A stretch of 64,000 nt of DNA from Myxocyprinus asiaticus (GCF_019703515.2 NC_059388.1:819501-883500), one strand, 5' to 3'; positions 1 to 9,422 are shown, counted from the first letter of the stretch. Program-made: numbers and translations. Notes: generated from the letters alone by a model not told the origin.

Positions 1-24
1 ATCTTTATCCATTTCATAAAATTC

Positions 25-375
25 TCACCAAAACCAAACTGTCCTAAAATACCAAATAAAATAAAAAACATGTTCTACTCTATCAAAAGCTTTCTCAAAA
101 TCTAGACTTATCACATATCTGCTTTTCATTTCTTCTTTCATATAGCTGATGACATCTCTTATATTGCTTATTGTGTCTGAAATATCTCTTCTTTTCACTC
201 CATATACTTGATTTGATTTAATGATCTTTGGTAGAACCTTTTTCAGTCTATTTGCCAGTACCTTGGCAAAAAATTTAAAATCTGCATTTAACATTATGAT
301 TTGTCTATAATTATTTAAAGCTGCTTTGTCACCTTTTCTTTTGTATATTATTTTCATTACACCCATTTGCATCAT
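25..375 (-). pseudogene. Tx1-type ORF2 reverse transcriptase, N-terminal part
   Basis: A 116-residue stretch matches the start of a LINE reverse transcriptase. It has the NYR block followed by an FFAKVLANRLKKVLP segment (fingers, motif 1-2 region), a block like SNQVYGVKRRDISDTI and then the first catalytic motif region, ISLDFEKAFDRVEH, which contains the metal-binding aspartate. The frame is lost after about residue 105, and the YxDD motif would lie off the left edge of the window. In the element it is the direct continuation of the endonuclease and linker pieces at 966-1390 and 748-960. It is part of a LINE, not a host gene. Confidence 0.85.
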
Positions 376-747
376 CTGGTTTATCTCTTCTTTTTTATTA
401 TTTCTTCATACACCTCTTTTAAAATTGGGCTTAGTTTATCTTTAAAAACGTTATAAAATTCATTTACTAAACGATAAACTTCTGGACTTTCCCTTCCATT
501 CAGTTCTTTAATAGCTTCTTCTATTTCTTCCGGCTCAATATTAGCATCACATTTTTTTTCTTTCTTTGGTTACCTTAGCAGTTATCTGTTCAAAAATAAA
601 CTCCTTTTCATTTTCATTTACTCTTTTCTTTTTAAACAGTTCCTCATAATATTCTTTAATTTCTGTAAGTATTTCTTTATTTCATATAAAATTTTATATA
701 AAATCTATTTATTTTTCCATCTCTCCCCATTATTTCTTTTATTGTTT

Positions 748-1390
748 CTACTTTTTTCCAACTTTTCTCCAAGTTGAAAAATAACTTTGTACAGTCTCCC
801 TCTCCACTGTGTATTTTGCTTTACTTCTTATCATTATCCCCCTATACTTTTCTTCTTCAATTTTCCCTAATTTTTCTTCCAACCTTATAATCTTCTGCAC
901 ATCCCCTTCTTCTTTATTTAGTTCTTCTCTTAAGTCCCTTCCCACCTCCCTTTCTTTCAACTTCTTTACCCTTTGTACTGTTTTACTATAGTAGATAGAA
1001 TTTTTTTTATTTCATATTTGACATTATTCCACCAAATGCTTTTGTCCTCTATATACATTCTGTTCTCCTTTTCTCTTTCCAAAATTTTTTCCACTTCCAA
1101 TTTGTAACCTTCATTTTTTAAAACCTCTGTATTTAAAACCCATATTCCTGGACCCCTTTCAACTCTATTAAAATGCATCTGCAAAAACACAAACTTATGA
1201 CCGATTAAGGATGTTTCCTTATAGTACACTTTTTCAATAAATTGTTCTAAATCTCTTTTAATTAAAACATAATAAATTCTGGTCTGGCACATGAAATTCC
1301 CCACCACTTGCCATCTTGAATATTCTCCTCTTCTTTTGTTTCTTTCTCTCCAAACATCTATTCAATTATTTTCATCCATTAACATTTTCA
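748..1390 (-). pseudogene. Tx1-type ORF2 endonuclease C-terminal part and linker
   Basis: This piece resumes the endonuclease interrupted at about 5000. The frame around 1310-1390 reads through a short DVW-like block, then RIYYVLIKRDLEQF (966-1307), then a degenerate form of the conserved SDH box (SLIGHKFVFLQM; the SD has become IG). The SDH histidine is retained but the aspartate that pairs with it is gone, so the domain could not be active. A lysine/glutamate-rich, coiled-coil-like linker follows at 748-960. Several stops separate the segments. Confidence 0.75.
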
Positions 1391-1398
1391 GCTCTTTT

Positions 1399-1438
1399 CT
1401 CAAATCAAAATCAAATCAAATCAAATCAAATCAAATCA
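1399..1438 (+). repeat. (AAATC)n tail of the L2-like LINE
   Basis: About seven units of a five-base AAATC-type repeat. Read on the minus strand, they follow GTGACAATAAAGTGATTTGA, the 3' end of the LINE. The same terminal motif recurs at about 56675-56702 in the plus orientation, which supports reading it as the element's replicating 3' tail and not a chance microsatellite. Confidence 0.85.
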
Positions 1439-2027
1439 CTTTATTGTCACACAGCCATATACACAAGTGCAATGGTGTGTGAAATTCTTGGGTGCAGTTC
1501 CGATCAACATAGCAGTCGTGACAGTGATGAGACATATACCAATTTACAATAACATCAAATTAACACAACGCAATTTAAACATCTGTTATACATAATTAAA
1601 CTCGACTTAAAACATCAAATTGACACAACACAATTTAAACATCTGTTATACATAATTACACAACTTAAAACATCAAATTAACACAATTTAAACATCTGTT
1701 ATACACAATTACACTCAACAATATACAATAATAACATACATTGCACAGTATACAATATGCTGTTTTTTTTTTGTTTTTTTTGTTTTTTTTGTTTTTTACT
1801 ATATAGATACTATATAGATACACATTATTCAATAAAAATTAAAATATATATGAAAAAAGTATATATATAGAATGTACAGTATTGTACTGTATTGACATTC
1901 AGGCTGTCGGTTGATAGTCAGTTGTTAAGAGAGACATAATATAATGACAGTAATATAATTTATGACAGTCCGGTGTGAGATAAAAGAGTAATAAAGTGCA
2001 GGGCTGATGTATTTTGATCGTGGGAGA

Positions 2028-3368
2028 TCAAGAGTTCAGAAGTCTGATTGCTTGGGGGAAGAAGCTATCATGGAGTCGGCTGGTGCGGGTCCTGATGCTG
2101 CGATACCGCCTACCTGATGGTAGCAGTGAGAACAGCCCATGGCTCGGGTGGCTGGAGTCTCTGATGATCCTCCGAGCTTTTTTCACACACCGCCTTGTAT
2201 ATATTTCCTGGAGGGAGGGAAGCTCACCTCCGATGATGTGTTTGGCAGTTCGCACCACCCTTTGCAGTGCTTTGCGGTTGTGGGCAGTGCTATTGCCGTA
2301 CCAGGCGGAGATACAGCCAGTCAGGATGCTCTCCACAGTGCAGGTGTAGAACCGTGTGAGGATGTGGCGGTTCATTCCAAACTTCCTCAGCCGTCTCAGG
2401 AAGAAAAGGCGCTGATGAGCCTTCTTCACAACGACTTCAGTGTGGACGGACCATGTGAGTTCCTCAGTGATGTGGACACCCAGGAACTTGAAGCTGCTGA
2501 CTCTCTCCACTGGTGCTCCATTGATGGTGATTGGACTGTGTTCTCTGTCTTTTCTCCTGAAGTCCACCACAAGCTCCTTTGTCTTACTGACATTGAGGGA
2601 GAGGTTGTGCTCCTGACACCAGTGTGTCAGAGTGTGCACCTCCTCTCTGTAGGCTGTTTCATCATTGTCAGTGATCAGACCTACCACCGTCGTGTCATCA
2701 GCAAACTTAATGATGGCATTGGAGTTATGTGTTGCCACACAGTCATGTGTGTACAGGGAATACAGTAGTGGGCTGAGAACACAGCCCTGCGGGGCTCCAG
2801 TGTTGAGGGTCAGTGATGAGGAGATGTTGCTGCCTATTCTAACCACCTGGCGTCTGCTTGACAGGAAGTCCAGGATCCAGCTGCACAGCGAGCTGTTTAA
2901 GCCCAGAGCCCGGAGTTTCTCATTTAGCTTGTAGGGCACTATGGTGTTGAATGCTGAGCTGTAGTCTACAAACAGCATTCTCACATAAGTGTTCTTTTTT
3001 TCCAGGTGGGAGAGAGCAGTGTGTATTGTAGATGCAATGGCATCATCAGTGGAGCGGTTGTTACGGTAAGCAAACAGCAGCGGGTCAAGATTGAGTGGTA
3101 ATACAGAGCAGATGTAATCTTTGATTAGTCTCTCAAAACATTTGCTGATGATGGGGGTCAGAGCAACAGGACGCCAGTCATTTAAACAAGTTATTTTCGA
3201 TTGTTTTGGAACAGGCACAATGGTGGATGTTTTAAAGCATGTGGGGACTACAGACAAAGAGAGGGAAAGGTTGAAAATGTCCGTAAAAACACCAGCCAGC
3301 TGGTTCGCGCACGCTCTGATGATGCGGCCCGGAATGCCGTCTGGGCCCGCGGCTTTGCGGATATTCAC
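2028..3368 (-). pseudogene. L2-like LINE reverse transcriptase domain
   Basis: This is an open frame of 446 residues. In order it has the [10 protein letters not shown] block (fingers), [18 protein letters not shown], then [12 protein letters not shown] with the first catalytic aspartate (about residue 133), the [19 protein letters not shown] block (about 190), the active-site FADDTTVV (about 223) and a C-terminal region ending near [19 protein letters not shown]. The catalytic residues are all present. It is one base out of frame with the upstream endonuclease frame: the RT frame stays open upstream of its first methionine past 3428, where the endonuclease frame stops. The copy therefore looks disabled mainly by a single frameshift. 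The family assignment is CR1/L2-like from motif style. Confidence 0.85.
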
Positions 3369-3427
3369 CCGTCGGAAGGATCGGGTTACATCCGCTACAG
3401 AGACGGAGAGTGAACTAACTCTGTGAA

Positions 3428-4915
3428 CTACTCTGTAGCTTCGGCCGTGAGAGCTCTCTCCGCGAGGGCGGTGTTATTTCCCTCGAAACGAGCATAAAAA
3501 GTATTTAGCTCATCCGGTAGAGAGGCAGCGGTGTTCATGGCGGAGTTTTTATTCCCTTTAAAGTCCGTGATGATGTTAATTCCCTGCCACATGCTTCTAG
3601 AGTTGGTGGTGTTAAACTGTCCTTCAATCTTACTCCTGTACTGGCGTTTTGCTGTTTTGATAGTTTTTCGGAGGGCATAACTGGCTTGTTTATGCTCCTC
3701 CGCGTTCCCGGAATTAAAAGCGGAGGTCCGCACATTAAGTGCTGCGCGAACATCGCTGTTGATCCACGGCTTCTGATTCGGATAGATTCGCACAGTTCTG
3801 GTCGGAATCACTTCCTCTACACACGTTCTGATGAAGCACATTACGCTATCAGCGTAAAGCTCGATGTCATCATCAGAGGCGGACCGGAACATCTCCCAGT
3901 CCGTGCGATCAAAACAGTCTTGTAGCGTAGAGTCTGATTGGTCCGACCAGCACTGGATCGTTCTGAGGGTGGGTGCTTCCTGTTTCAGTTTCTGCCTGTA
4001 AGCGGGCAGAAGCAGAATGGAAGAGTGGTCCGATTTGCCAAATGGTGGGCGGGGGAGGGATTTGTAGCCATCCCGGAACGGAGAGTAGCAATGGTCCAAA
4101 ACCCGATCCCCTCGTGTGTTGAAACTAATGTGCTGGTGATATTTTGGTGCGACTGATTGTAAACTGGCTTTATTAAAGTCCCTGGTCACAATGAACGCGG
4201 CCTCAGGGTGCGCGGTTTCCTGCTCACTTATACTCCCATACAGTTCCTTGAGTGCCCGGTCTGTGTCGGCTTGTGGGGGGATGTACACAGCAGTGATAAT
4301 GACCGCTGTGAATTCCCTCGGTAGCCAGAATGGTCGACACAGAAGCATAAGAAATTCCAGATCAGGAGAACAGAAAGACTTGATAGAATGTATGTTCCTC
4401 TGATCACACCAGGATTTGTTGATCATAAAACATACACCACCTCCTCTAGTTTTACCTGAGAGGTCTTTCGCTCTGTCCGCTCGGAGCATGGAGAACCCCG
4501 CGGGTTCAATGACTGAGTCTGGAATCTCCGCAGACATCCAAGTTTCCGTAAGGCAGATAACGCAGCAGTCCCTCGTCTCTCGTTGGAAAGAGATCCGCGC
4601 TTTCAGCTCGCAGAGCTTGTTATCCAGAGACTGAACATTTGCCAGTAGAATAGTGGGTAGCGGGGGTCGATTTGCGCGGCGTCTTACTCTGATGAGAACG
4701 CCGGCTCTGTTTCCCCTTTTCCTCCTGCATTTCCGCGGCCGTGCTGCCCAGACAAAGGGCTCCGCTTGCGTGTTTGTAAACAGCGGGTCGGCATTGAGGA
4801 ATGTGAAGTCCGGTTTACGGTGTGAGATCGCTGAGCCAATGTCCAAAAGTGTTTGTCTGTCGTAGACAATAAGGCAGACAACATCCAAGACAAAAAACAT
4901 AAGAATTGTAAACAA
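3428..4915 (-). pseudogene. L2-like LINE apurinic-type endonuclease domain and linker
   Basis: A 495-residue frame. A hydrophobic N-terminus (about residues 1-20) is followed by an arginine-rich basic stretch (about 60-90) and then an exonuclease-endonuclease-phosphatase fold: ILLANVQSL with the catalytic asparagine, CLTETWM with the catalytic glutamate, AVYIPPQ with the tyrosine, RDFNKA in place of the usual GDFN-type box (the glycine is arginine), and GKSDHSSI for the SDH box. The linker with NQKPWINSDVRAAL precedes the reverse transcriptase. The frame ends in TAG at 3428-3430, and the RT continues in a different frame. Start taken at the ATG at 4915; an upstream ATG near 4977 is in another frame. 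Confidence 0.82.
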
Positions 4916-4990
4916 AACAACAAACCATTGCTAAGTTGTGTCGGAGCTCGCAACGCAGCAGCCATACTCGGCGCCATCTTGAGTCCGGAG

Positions 4991-5393
4991 TATCTGTTGT
5001 GTATACCATCCCAGTATCTGTTTTAAATACCATCCCATCAGCCATATCCATTTTACTAAAAACTGTATTAAAATTACCTATTATAATCAAATTTCTCCAC
5101 TTTTTAATCAGACAACTTAAATTATTTAAGAAAAGCCTCTTTTCTTTTTCCTCTGGGGGTGCATGTATGTTGCACAAAACCATTTTTTCTTCTCCACGGC
5201 TGATTTCTACAGATAAACATTTTCCCAAACCATCATTATATAACACATTTGTTTTTTCACTCACATCTTTTTCAATTAAAATTGCTATCCCCCTTAACTC
5301 TATAACATCCCCATTATTGTAAAACACTTCTCCATTCCATCTCTTTTTAAAATCTTCTATAACGTCATCTTTCCAATTTGTTTCTTGTAACAT
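4991..5393 (-). pseudogene. Tx1-type ORF2 endonuclease, N-terminal part
   Basis: The frame begins MLQETNWKDD, where QET holds the catalytic glutamate. It continues through ELRGIAILIEKDV, VLCNIHAPPEEKEKR (the tyrosine position of the APE fold is a histidine here) and IIIGNFNTVFSKMD, the GDFN box with the aspartate changed to asparagine. It stops matching near 5000, where the L2-like LINE begins; the remainder of the domain is at 966-1390. A short near-duplication of about 24 bp (two GATACTGGGATGGTAT-like copies) lies at the junction. Confidence 0.78.
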
Positions 5394-5504
5394 AATTATG
5401 TTTTCCCCCTTACATAATTCTTAAATCTTCTCAAATTTTCCAACCTTCAATAAACCTCTTGCGTTAAACAATTCTTGTAATCATGAAAAAAGTATATATT
5501 TAAC

Positions 5505-6290
5505 TTAATATAAAACTTTTCGGCAATCCGGACACTTCACCGCATTACAGTCTCTTGCAAAGTGCCCTTGCTCCTTGCACTGGTAGCATATGAATTCTGG
5601 ACAGTCTTTCAGGATATGTCCCGGATTCATACACAATCGACAGGTTTTAACCTGATGATCATGTATGATCCGGAAATACTGAGATCCTTCTGCAGTCTCA
5701 AATTTTGTGCTATATGGCAGGGACAGAACTTCCTTTGGGAATTTCACCCTCACACATTTTGTCCCATCCTCAATGTCAGTGCCTGGATATACACTTCTTT
5801 TTATAATGGATGCAGGGATCACTCCCCAAGCCTCTAATTTTTCTAAAATGTCTTTGTCCTCAATATGAGCAGGCAAATGCATTAGAGACACAACATATTC
5901 CCTTGTTTGCAGTTTCTGCATTTCACAGGCCTTTCCTTTAATCATCAATCCGTCCATCAACTTGTCACATGTTTCCTCATTTCTTAAGGTTATTTAATAT
6001 TCCGTTGCTTGTCTCGGTCTTACCGCCAGAATCTTTCCTCCTCCAACTCTATCAGTCACTGCTTTGATTATGTCCTCTGCTCTTCAATTGTGCACATCAG
6101 CCAAATTCAGAATCATTGTCGCCTCCTTGGAATATATCCCCTTCATCTCCATTTTGTTTTCAGTCATCTTGTCCTTGACTTGTTTCTCTCTCAGTCCTTT
6201 ATACGTTTCCTTGTTGTAATCCAATCATGTTCCTCCTGCCATGTCCTTGTCAATATCCTTTGGCCCATCCATTTCAAAACTTCACAACTA
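5505..6290 (-). pseudogene. Tx1-type ORF1 with CCHC zinc knuckles
   Basis: The open part (5505-5960, 151 residues) encodes an RNA-binding gag-like protein. After an esterase-less N-terminal region with the block YVVSLMHLPAHIEDKDILEKL there are three knuckles: CRLCMNPGHILKDC, CYQCKEQGHFARDC and the start of a third, CPDCRK. These are the nucleic-acid-binding motifs of ORF1 of Tx1-like LINEs. The frame can be followed upstream to about 6290 but is broken by at least three stops. It lies upstream of the endonuclease piece, as expected for ORF1 before ORF2. Confidence 0.8.
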
Positions 6291-6474
6291 GTAAAAAAAT
6301 AAAATAAAATAAAAAACCCTTCCCAGACAGCACTGATTTAAAAAAAAACAAAAAAAAAAAACTGGATGTCCAAACAAAAAAACTCTAATCTAAACACATA
6401 AATTAAACAAACAAAAAGCAATGTGGAAGAGCCTCTCTCTCCCTTCTGCAGCCAAACACTTCCTAAATTGCTCT
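6291..6474. other. 5' leader of Tx1 copy 1 / junction zone, no gene
   Basis: A-rich tracts occur at 6296-6318 and 6340-6361. A sequence follows that matches neither the 5S units to the right nor a reading frame. It is most simply the 5' leader of the Tx1 element running up to the 5S fragment. Confidence 0.4.
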
Positions 6475-6505
6475 CTAGTGCTTCCGAGGTGGTGTGGCAG
6501 TAGGC
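6475..6505 (-). pseudogene. 5S rRNA fragment, 5' end only
   Basis: The reverse complement starts with a decayed form of the 5S 5' end (GCCTACTGCCACACCACC) and then jumps to TCGGAAGC. The interval between those two parts of 5S has been lost. Beyond TCGGAAGC the sequence is Tx1 leader, not 5S. Confidence 0.7.
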
Positions 6506-6567
6506 GTAGGCTACTGTGGCGAGAGCACCCTTTGAGCCTTTTTCAGCAAATAGGGAACAGGCAAAAT

Positions 6568-6653
6568 GCTTACCGCACCCAGTATTCCCAGACGGTCTCC
6601 CACCCAAGTACTAACCAAGCCCAGATCCGCTTAGCTTCCGAGATCAGACAAGA
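6568..6653 (-). pseudogene. 5S rRNA relic 1 (5' end missing)
   Basis: Matches vertebrate 5S rRNA from about position 33 to the 3' end, including GATCTCGGAAGCTAAGC and GGTTAGTACTTGG, the A-box and C-box regions of the internal promoter. The first third is replaced by an AT-rich stretch. Confidence 0.85.
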
Positions 6654-6672
6654 TTTTTTATAGAGGCAAAAT

Positions 6673-6770
6673 GTTTACAGACTCTGCAGTCCCTTATCCA
6701 AGTATTAACCTAGCCCAGCCCCGATTAGCTTCCATGATCAGGTGTGCCCGAGTGTGGTGTGGCTGTAGAT
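6673..6770 (-). pseudogene. 5S rRNA relic 2
   Basis: Both ends are recognisable (ATCTACAGCCACACC at the 5' end, CTGTAAAC at the 3' end), but about 20 nt are missing and the internal control region carries several substitutions. Confidence 0.82.
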
Positions 6771-6832
6771 GAAGGCTGCAATGGCGAGAGCTCCCTTTGT
6801 GTCTTTTTCAGCGAATAAGGAAGAAACAAAAT

Positions 6833-6940
6833 GCTTACGGTACTTGGTATTCCCAGGCTGTCACCCATCCAAGTTCAAACCGAGCCCAGCCTTGCTTAGC
6901 TCCTGAGATCAGACGTGCCAGAGGTGGTGTAGCCATAGGC
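6833..6940 (-). pseudogene. 5S rRNA relic 3
   Basis: 108 nt instead of about 119-120. A deletion lies in the first third, between CCACCTCTGG and GTCTGATCTC, and several substitutions are spread through the internal promoter. Confidence 0.85.
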
Positions 6941-7012
6941 AAAAACTGTAGTGGCGAGAGCTCCCTTTGTGCCTTTTTCAGTGAATAGGGAAGAGCCAAA
7001 ATGCTTACTGCA

Positions 7013-7120
7013 CTCAGTATTCCCAGGCAATCTCCCATCCATGTACTAACCGAGCCCAGCCCTGATTAGCTTCCAAGATCAGATGAGATCAGTCATGCCT
7101 GAAGCAGTGTGGCTGTAGGT
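7013..7120 (-). pseudogene. 5S rRNA relic 4
   Basis: Starts exactly 180 bp after relic 3. It retains CTCATCTGATCTTGGAAGCT and TAGTACATGGATGGGAGA, close to the 5S internal promoter, but lacks about 11 nt in the 5' third. Confidence 0.85.
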
Positions 7121-7192
7121 GAAGGCTGCAGTGGCGAGAGCGCCCTTTGTGCCTTTTTCAGTGAATAGGGAAGAGGCAAATTGCTTATGGCA

Positions 7193-7279
7193 CTCGGTAT
7201 TCCCAGGCGGTCTTTCATCCAAGTACTAACCAAGCCCAGCCCCACTTAGCTTCCGTGATCAGACGAGACCGGGCATGCA
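7193..7279 (-). pseudogene. 5S rRNA relic 5 (5' end missing)
   Basis: Starts exactly 180 bp after relic 4. It is the best-preserved 3' two-thirds (GGTCTCGTCTGATCACGGAA, GGTTAGTACTTGGATG). It ends at 7279, where the L1 3' end begins, so the 5' third is absent. Confidence 0.85.
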
Positions 7280-7524
7280 TTGTTTTGTTTTTTTTAACAG
7301 AAGTATTATCCTGATTAACAGTTTTTATTGATTCAAACAATTAACAAAGAAAAGCTAAACATATATTCACAGAATCAACATTTAACCCCCACTATTACCC
7401 CTCCCCCTCTCAATCCCCACCCCCACCCTCACCCTGACCCTCAACAAACATCCCTGTGGTCACACATGAGTATACACACAAATATATATTATATTAATCA
7501 CACACATTTGAAACTATATTTCTT

Positions 7525-7707
7525 GGGCCTGGGTAGCTCAGCAGATAAAGATGCTGACTACCACCCCTGGAGTCGCAAGTTCAAATCCAGGGTGTACTGA
7601 GTCACTCCAGCCAGGTCTCCTAAGCAACCAAATTGGCCTGGTTGCTTGGGAGGGTATAGTCGCATGGGGTAACCTCCTCATGGTCACTATAATGTGGTTC
7701 TCGCTCT
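7525..7707 (+). mobile_element. tRNA-derived SINE
   Basis: The head is tRNA-like: GGGTAGCTCAGCAGATAAAG carries a polymerase-III A box, and AAGTTCAAATCC carries a B box about 35 nt downstream. It is followed by a tRNA-unrelated body (CACTCCAGCCAGGTCTCC, then AACCAAATTGGCCTGGTTGC). The body resembles a common cyprinid SINE, recognised from memory. The copy ends at about 7707, so the 3' part of the family is truncated. It interrupts the L1 C-terminal region. Confidence 0.8.
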
Positions 7708-7850
7708 TGAAAAATAGTACAGAGCAGGCGGTGCAGCTGAAAATACCTGAAGAACTGAGATCTGGGAATCCCAAAATGTTGAACCATATTTCCAAAGGAT
7801 CTCAACACTCCACTTTCATATAGGTCACTGAGTGTATTAACCTCCATCTC
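7708..7850 (-). pseudogene. L1 ORF2 C-terminal fragment
   Basis: Encodes LSDLYESGVLRSFGNMVQ followed by HFGIPRSQFFRYFQLHRLL, which corresponds to the region of L1 ORF2 downstream of the reverse transcriptase (the block before the C-terminal cysteine motif). It joins directly to endonuclease sequence at about 7850, so an internal deletion has removed the polymerase. Confidence 0.7.
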
Positions 7851-8638
7851 AATCCACTCTGACCAGCAGAAAGGGGACTTATAATTTTGGGTTCATTAAA
7901 GAGGCAACTATATGATTTCCTTTTCTCCATATGTGGCAACACTTCTAAACACACCAGGGTGTGATCTGAGGCTAAAATGTTTCCAATTGAGCAATCAACA
8001 ACAGATGAAATGAGGGACTTAGATATAAAAAAAAAATTATTCTAGAGTAAATCTTATGGACTTATGAATAAAATGTTTAGACCCTACCAGATGAGTTCAA
8101 AAGTTTCCAAATATCTGTAAGACAGATTTTTACACGTTCTGTGAAGCATCAGTGGTGCTCTAGGGGGCTTGCACACTTTTGCTTCACTATGATCAAGGAC
8201 GGAGTCCTTCAAAAGATTAATGTCTCCTCCCAATATTATATCATGAGGGGTGCCAGCGGCTTGCAACATCCCTTCAAGATCTATAAAAAAGCCCTGATCA
8301 TCACCATTAGGTGTGTAAATATTAGCCAAAATAAGACTTTGCCCCTGAATTTCTGCTCTTCCTAATTTATCTTTAATCTGTTTGAGACATTTGAATTGTT
8401 GATGTTTACTTAGTGTAATGAATCCCCTGCTCTTACTTGAGCCAGCACTAAAGAATACATGTCCACCCCATATCTTCCCAAATTTTTCAGCTTCCTGCAG
8501 GGAAAGATGCGTTTCTTGAAGAAACACTATATCATATTTCTTACGCTTAAGAAGAGAAATGATTCTTTTTATGGTGTGCCCCAAACTATTCACATTCCAC
8601 GTGGAGAGAGACGATCCAGTAATGTTAACATTTGACAT
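7851..8638 (-). pseudogene. L1 ORF2 endonuclease domain
   Basis: The frame from the ATG at 8638 gives STWNVNSL (catalytic asparagine), DIVFLQETHL (catalytic glutamate), LILANIYTPNG (tyrosine) and HDIILGGDINLL (GDxN box). After about residue 165 the frame breaks. A shifted frame near 7960 recovers GNILASDHTLVCLEV, the SDH box. Motif order and spacing fit an L1 endonuclease. Stops and frameshifts make it non-functional. Confidence 0.85.
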
Positions 8639-9076
8639 TTTGACATATGAGAAAAAACAGATTGTGTGTCAAAAACACAATTATAAAGACCACATTCCAA
8701 CATTAGTGCAACAATCAAACCCCGAACTTCCCCCCGAACCAAACAAACAGAAAAAAGAAAAAGGTGCTCATTACCCCCGCGCATGACAGCGCCAACTGGC
8801 GTCCATCCTTCTAAAGTCAAACAGTCCACGCACGTCTACGAGAACCCCCGCGATAACTTTGCCATCAGATTGCTCAAGTCTGGTGTTTCTATACAAATTT
8901 TGTGAGACAGAATTACGCAACAGAAGATAATCTATAAAACTAACTCCAGCCAATAGGCAGAATAAACACAAAGAGCATGTAGATTCATCCACAAAACTGT
9001 CCCGAAGGTGTGTTCCTCCACAAAACAAACTCCAGCCACTAGGCGGAACCAGCGCAAAAAGAAAAATAGTCAAGTG

Positions 9077-9303
9077 AATGTTCAGTGAGTCTCCAAATCC
9101 TCTTCTCTTTATTTCCCTCTTAATCCATTCACCATATTTTTTTAAATCTTTAAAAAAAAAAAACTTCACCTCTTCACAGTATAAAAACAAGTGTAAAATT
9201 CCTTCATCCTCTTTCTTGCACACTTTACATATTGCATCCTGCTGCATTCTTATTTTGCACAACCTTGTTTCTGTAGAAATTACACTTTGTCTTATAAAAT
9301 AGC
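9077..9303 (-). pseudogene. Tx1-type ORF2 C-terminal fragment abutting a tRNA-Tyr
   Basis: Reads GYFIRQSVISTETRLCKIRM, then DAICKVCKKEDEGILHLFLYC. This is the zinc-binding C-terminal region of Tx1/L1-like ORF2 (C-x2-C, H, C). On its 5' side (9297-9303) it joins straight into the 5' half of a tRNA-Tyr relic. On its 3' side it runs into the L1 leader near 9077. It is a 5'-truncated insertion or the remains of one. Confidence 0.75.
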
Positions 9304-9333
9304 CCTCCACTCTACTAGTTGAGCTATAGTGCT
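9304..9333 (-). pseudogene. tRNA-Tyr relic, 5' half only
   Basis: Reads AGCACTATAGCTCAACTAGT then AGAGTGGAGG. This is the acceptor strand, D arm and 5' anticodon stem of tRNA-Tyr. It breaks just before the anticodon, where Tx1 ORF2 sequence starts. Four or five further bases (GCTAT against ACTAT) may still be tRNA. Confidence 0.8.
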
Positions 9334-9422
9334 TGTTCCTAATTTTCCCATCTACTGGTTCCACTGGAATGCTGATATCTAGTACCTTGATTGTCAGGGG
9401 GTGTTAAACAAACTAAGACAAC

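Larger units (their letters stand above)
1399..4990 (-). mobile_element. CR1/L2-like LINE, near full length, nested in the Tx1 LINE
   Basis: This minus-strand non-LTR retrotransposon starts near 4990 with a GC-rich 5' leader and ends near 1399 in a pentanucleotide tail of the TTTGA type. It carries an endonuclease frame (4915-3428) followed by a reverse transcriptase frame (3368-2028). A 3' UTR of about 500 bp contains a T-rich tract at 1762-1797. The microsatellite-like tail rather than poly(A) is typical of the L2/CR1 group. It sits inside the endonuclease domain of the Tx1 element, whose reading frame continues on both sides. Related copies are at 56585-56702 (3' tail only), 60001-60320 and 62229-63520. 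Confidence 0.88.
1..6290 (-). mobile_element. Tx1-clade L1-like LINE (copy 1), interrupted and decayed
   Basis: Read on the minus strand, the pieces follow the order of a two-ORF LINE: an ORF1 with CCHC knuckles (about 6290-5505), the first part of an APE-type endonuclease (5393 to about 5000), the rest of the endonuclease (about 1390-966), a linker (960-748) and the start of a reverse transcriptase (375-25). The 3' part lies beyond the left edge of the window. The endonuclease is split by the CR1/L2-like LINE at 1399-4990. All reading frames carry stops or shifts, so the copy is dead. The protein sequence resembles the Tx1 group of L1-like elements of fish and frogs; that assignment is from memory of the family, not from a search. 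Confidence 0.85.
6475..7279 (-). repeat. Tandem array of decayed 5S rRNA units (about 180 bp period)
   Basis: There are five partial-to-complete 5S-like copies, all on the minus strand. Copies 3-5 begin exactly 180 bp apart (6833, 7013, 7193), and the others are shortened by deletions. Spacers share the block TGGCGAGAGCNCCCTTTGTGCC and an AAAATGCTTA junction, which on the minus strand places a T4 terminator two bases after the 5S 3' end. None of the copies is an exact 5S gene. Confidence 0.9.
7290..9077 (-). mobile_element. L1-clade LINE, internally deleted, with SINE insertion
   Basis: On the minus strand it contains an inter-ORF leader (about 9077-8640), an L1-type endonuclease (8638 to about 7870), then a direct jump at about 7850 to the C-terminal region of ORF2 (7847-7708), and a C-rich 3' UTR (7524-7290). 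The reverse transcriptase, some 2 kb, is missing. A tRNA-derived SINE interrupts the C-terminal region at 7525-7707. The endonuclease differs from the Tx1 elements nearby and reads like the fish L1 lineage. Confidence 0.78.

Noticed and set aside
1740..1860. T-rich tract and ATATAG repeats as a regulatory site
   Set aside because: They lie in the 3' UTR of the L2-like LINE and are ordinary low-complexity sequence.
2014..4977. Plus-strand and secondary minus-strand frames over the L2-like LINE
   Set aside because: Shadows of the endonuclease and RT frames, which carry all the conserved motifs.
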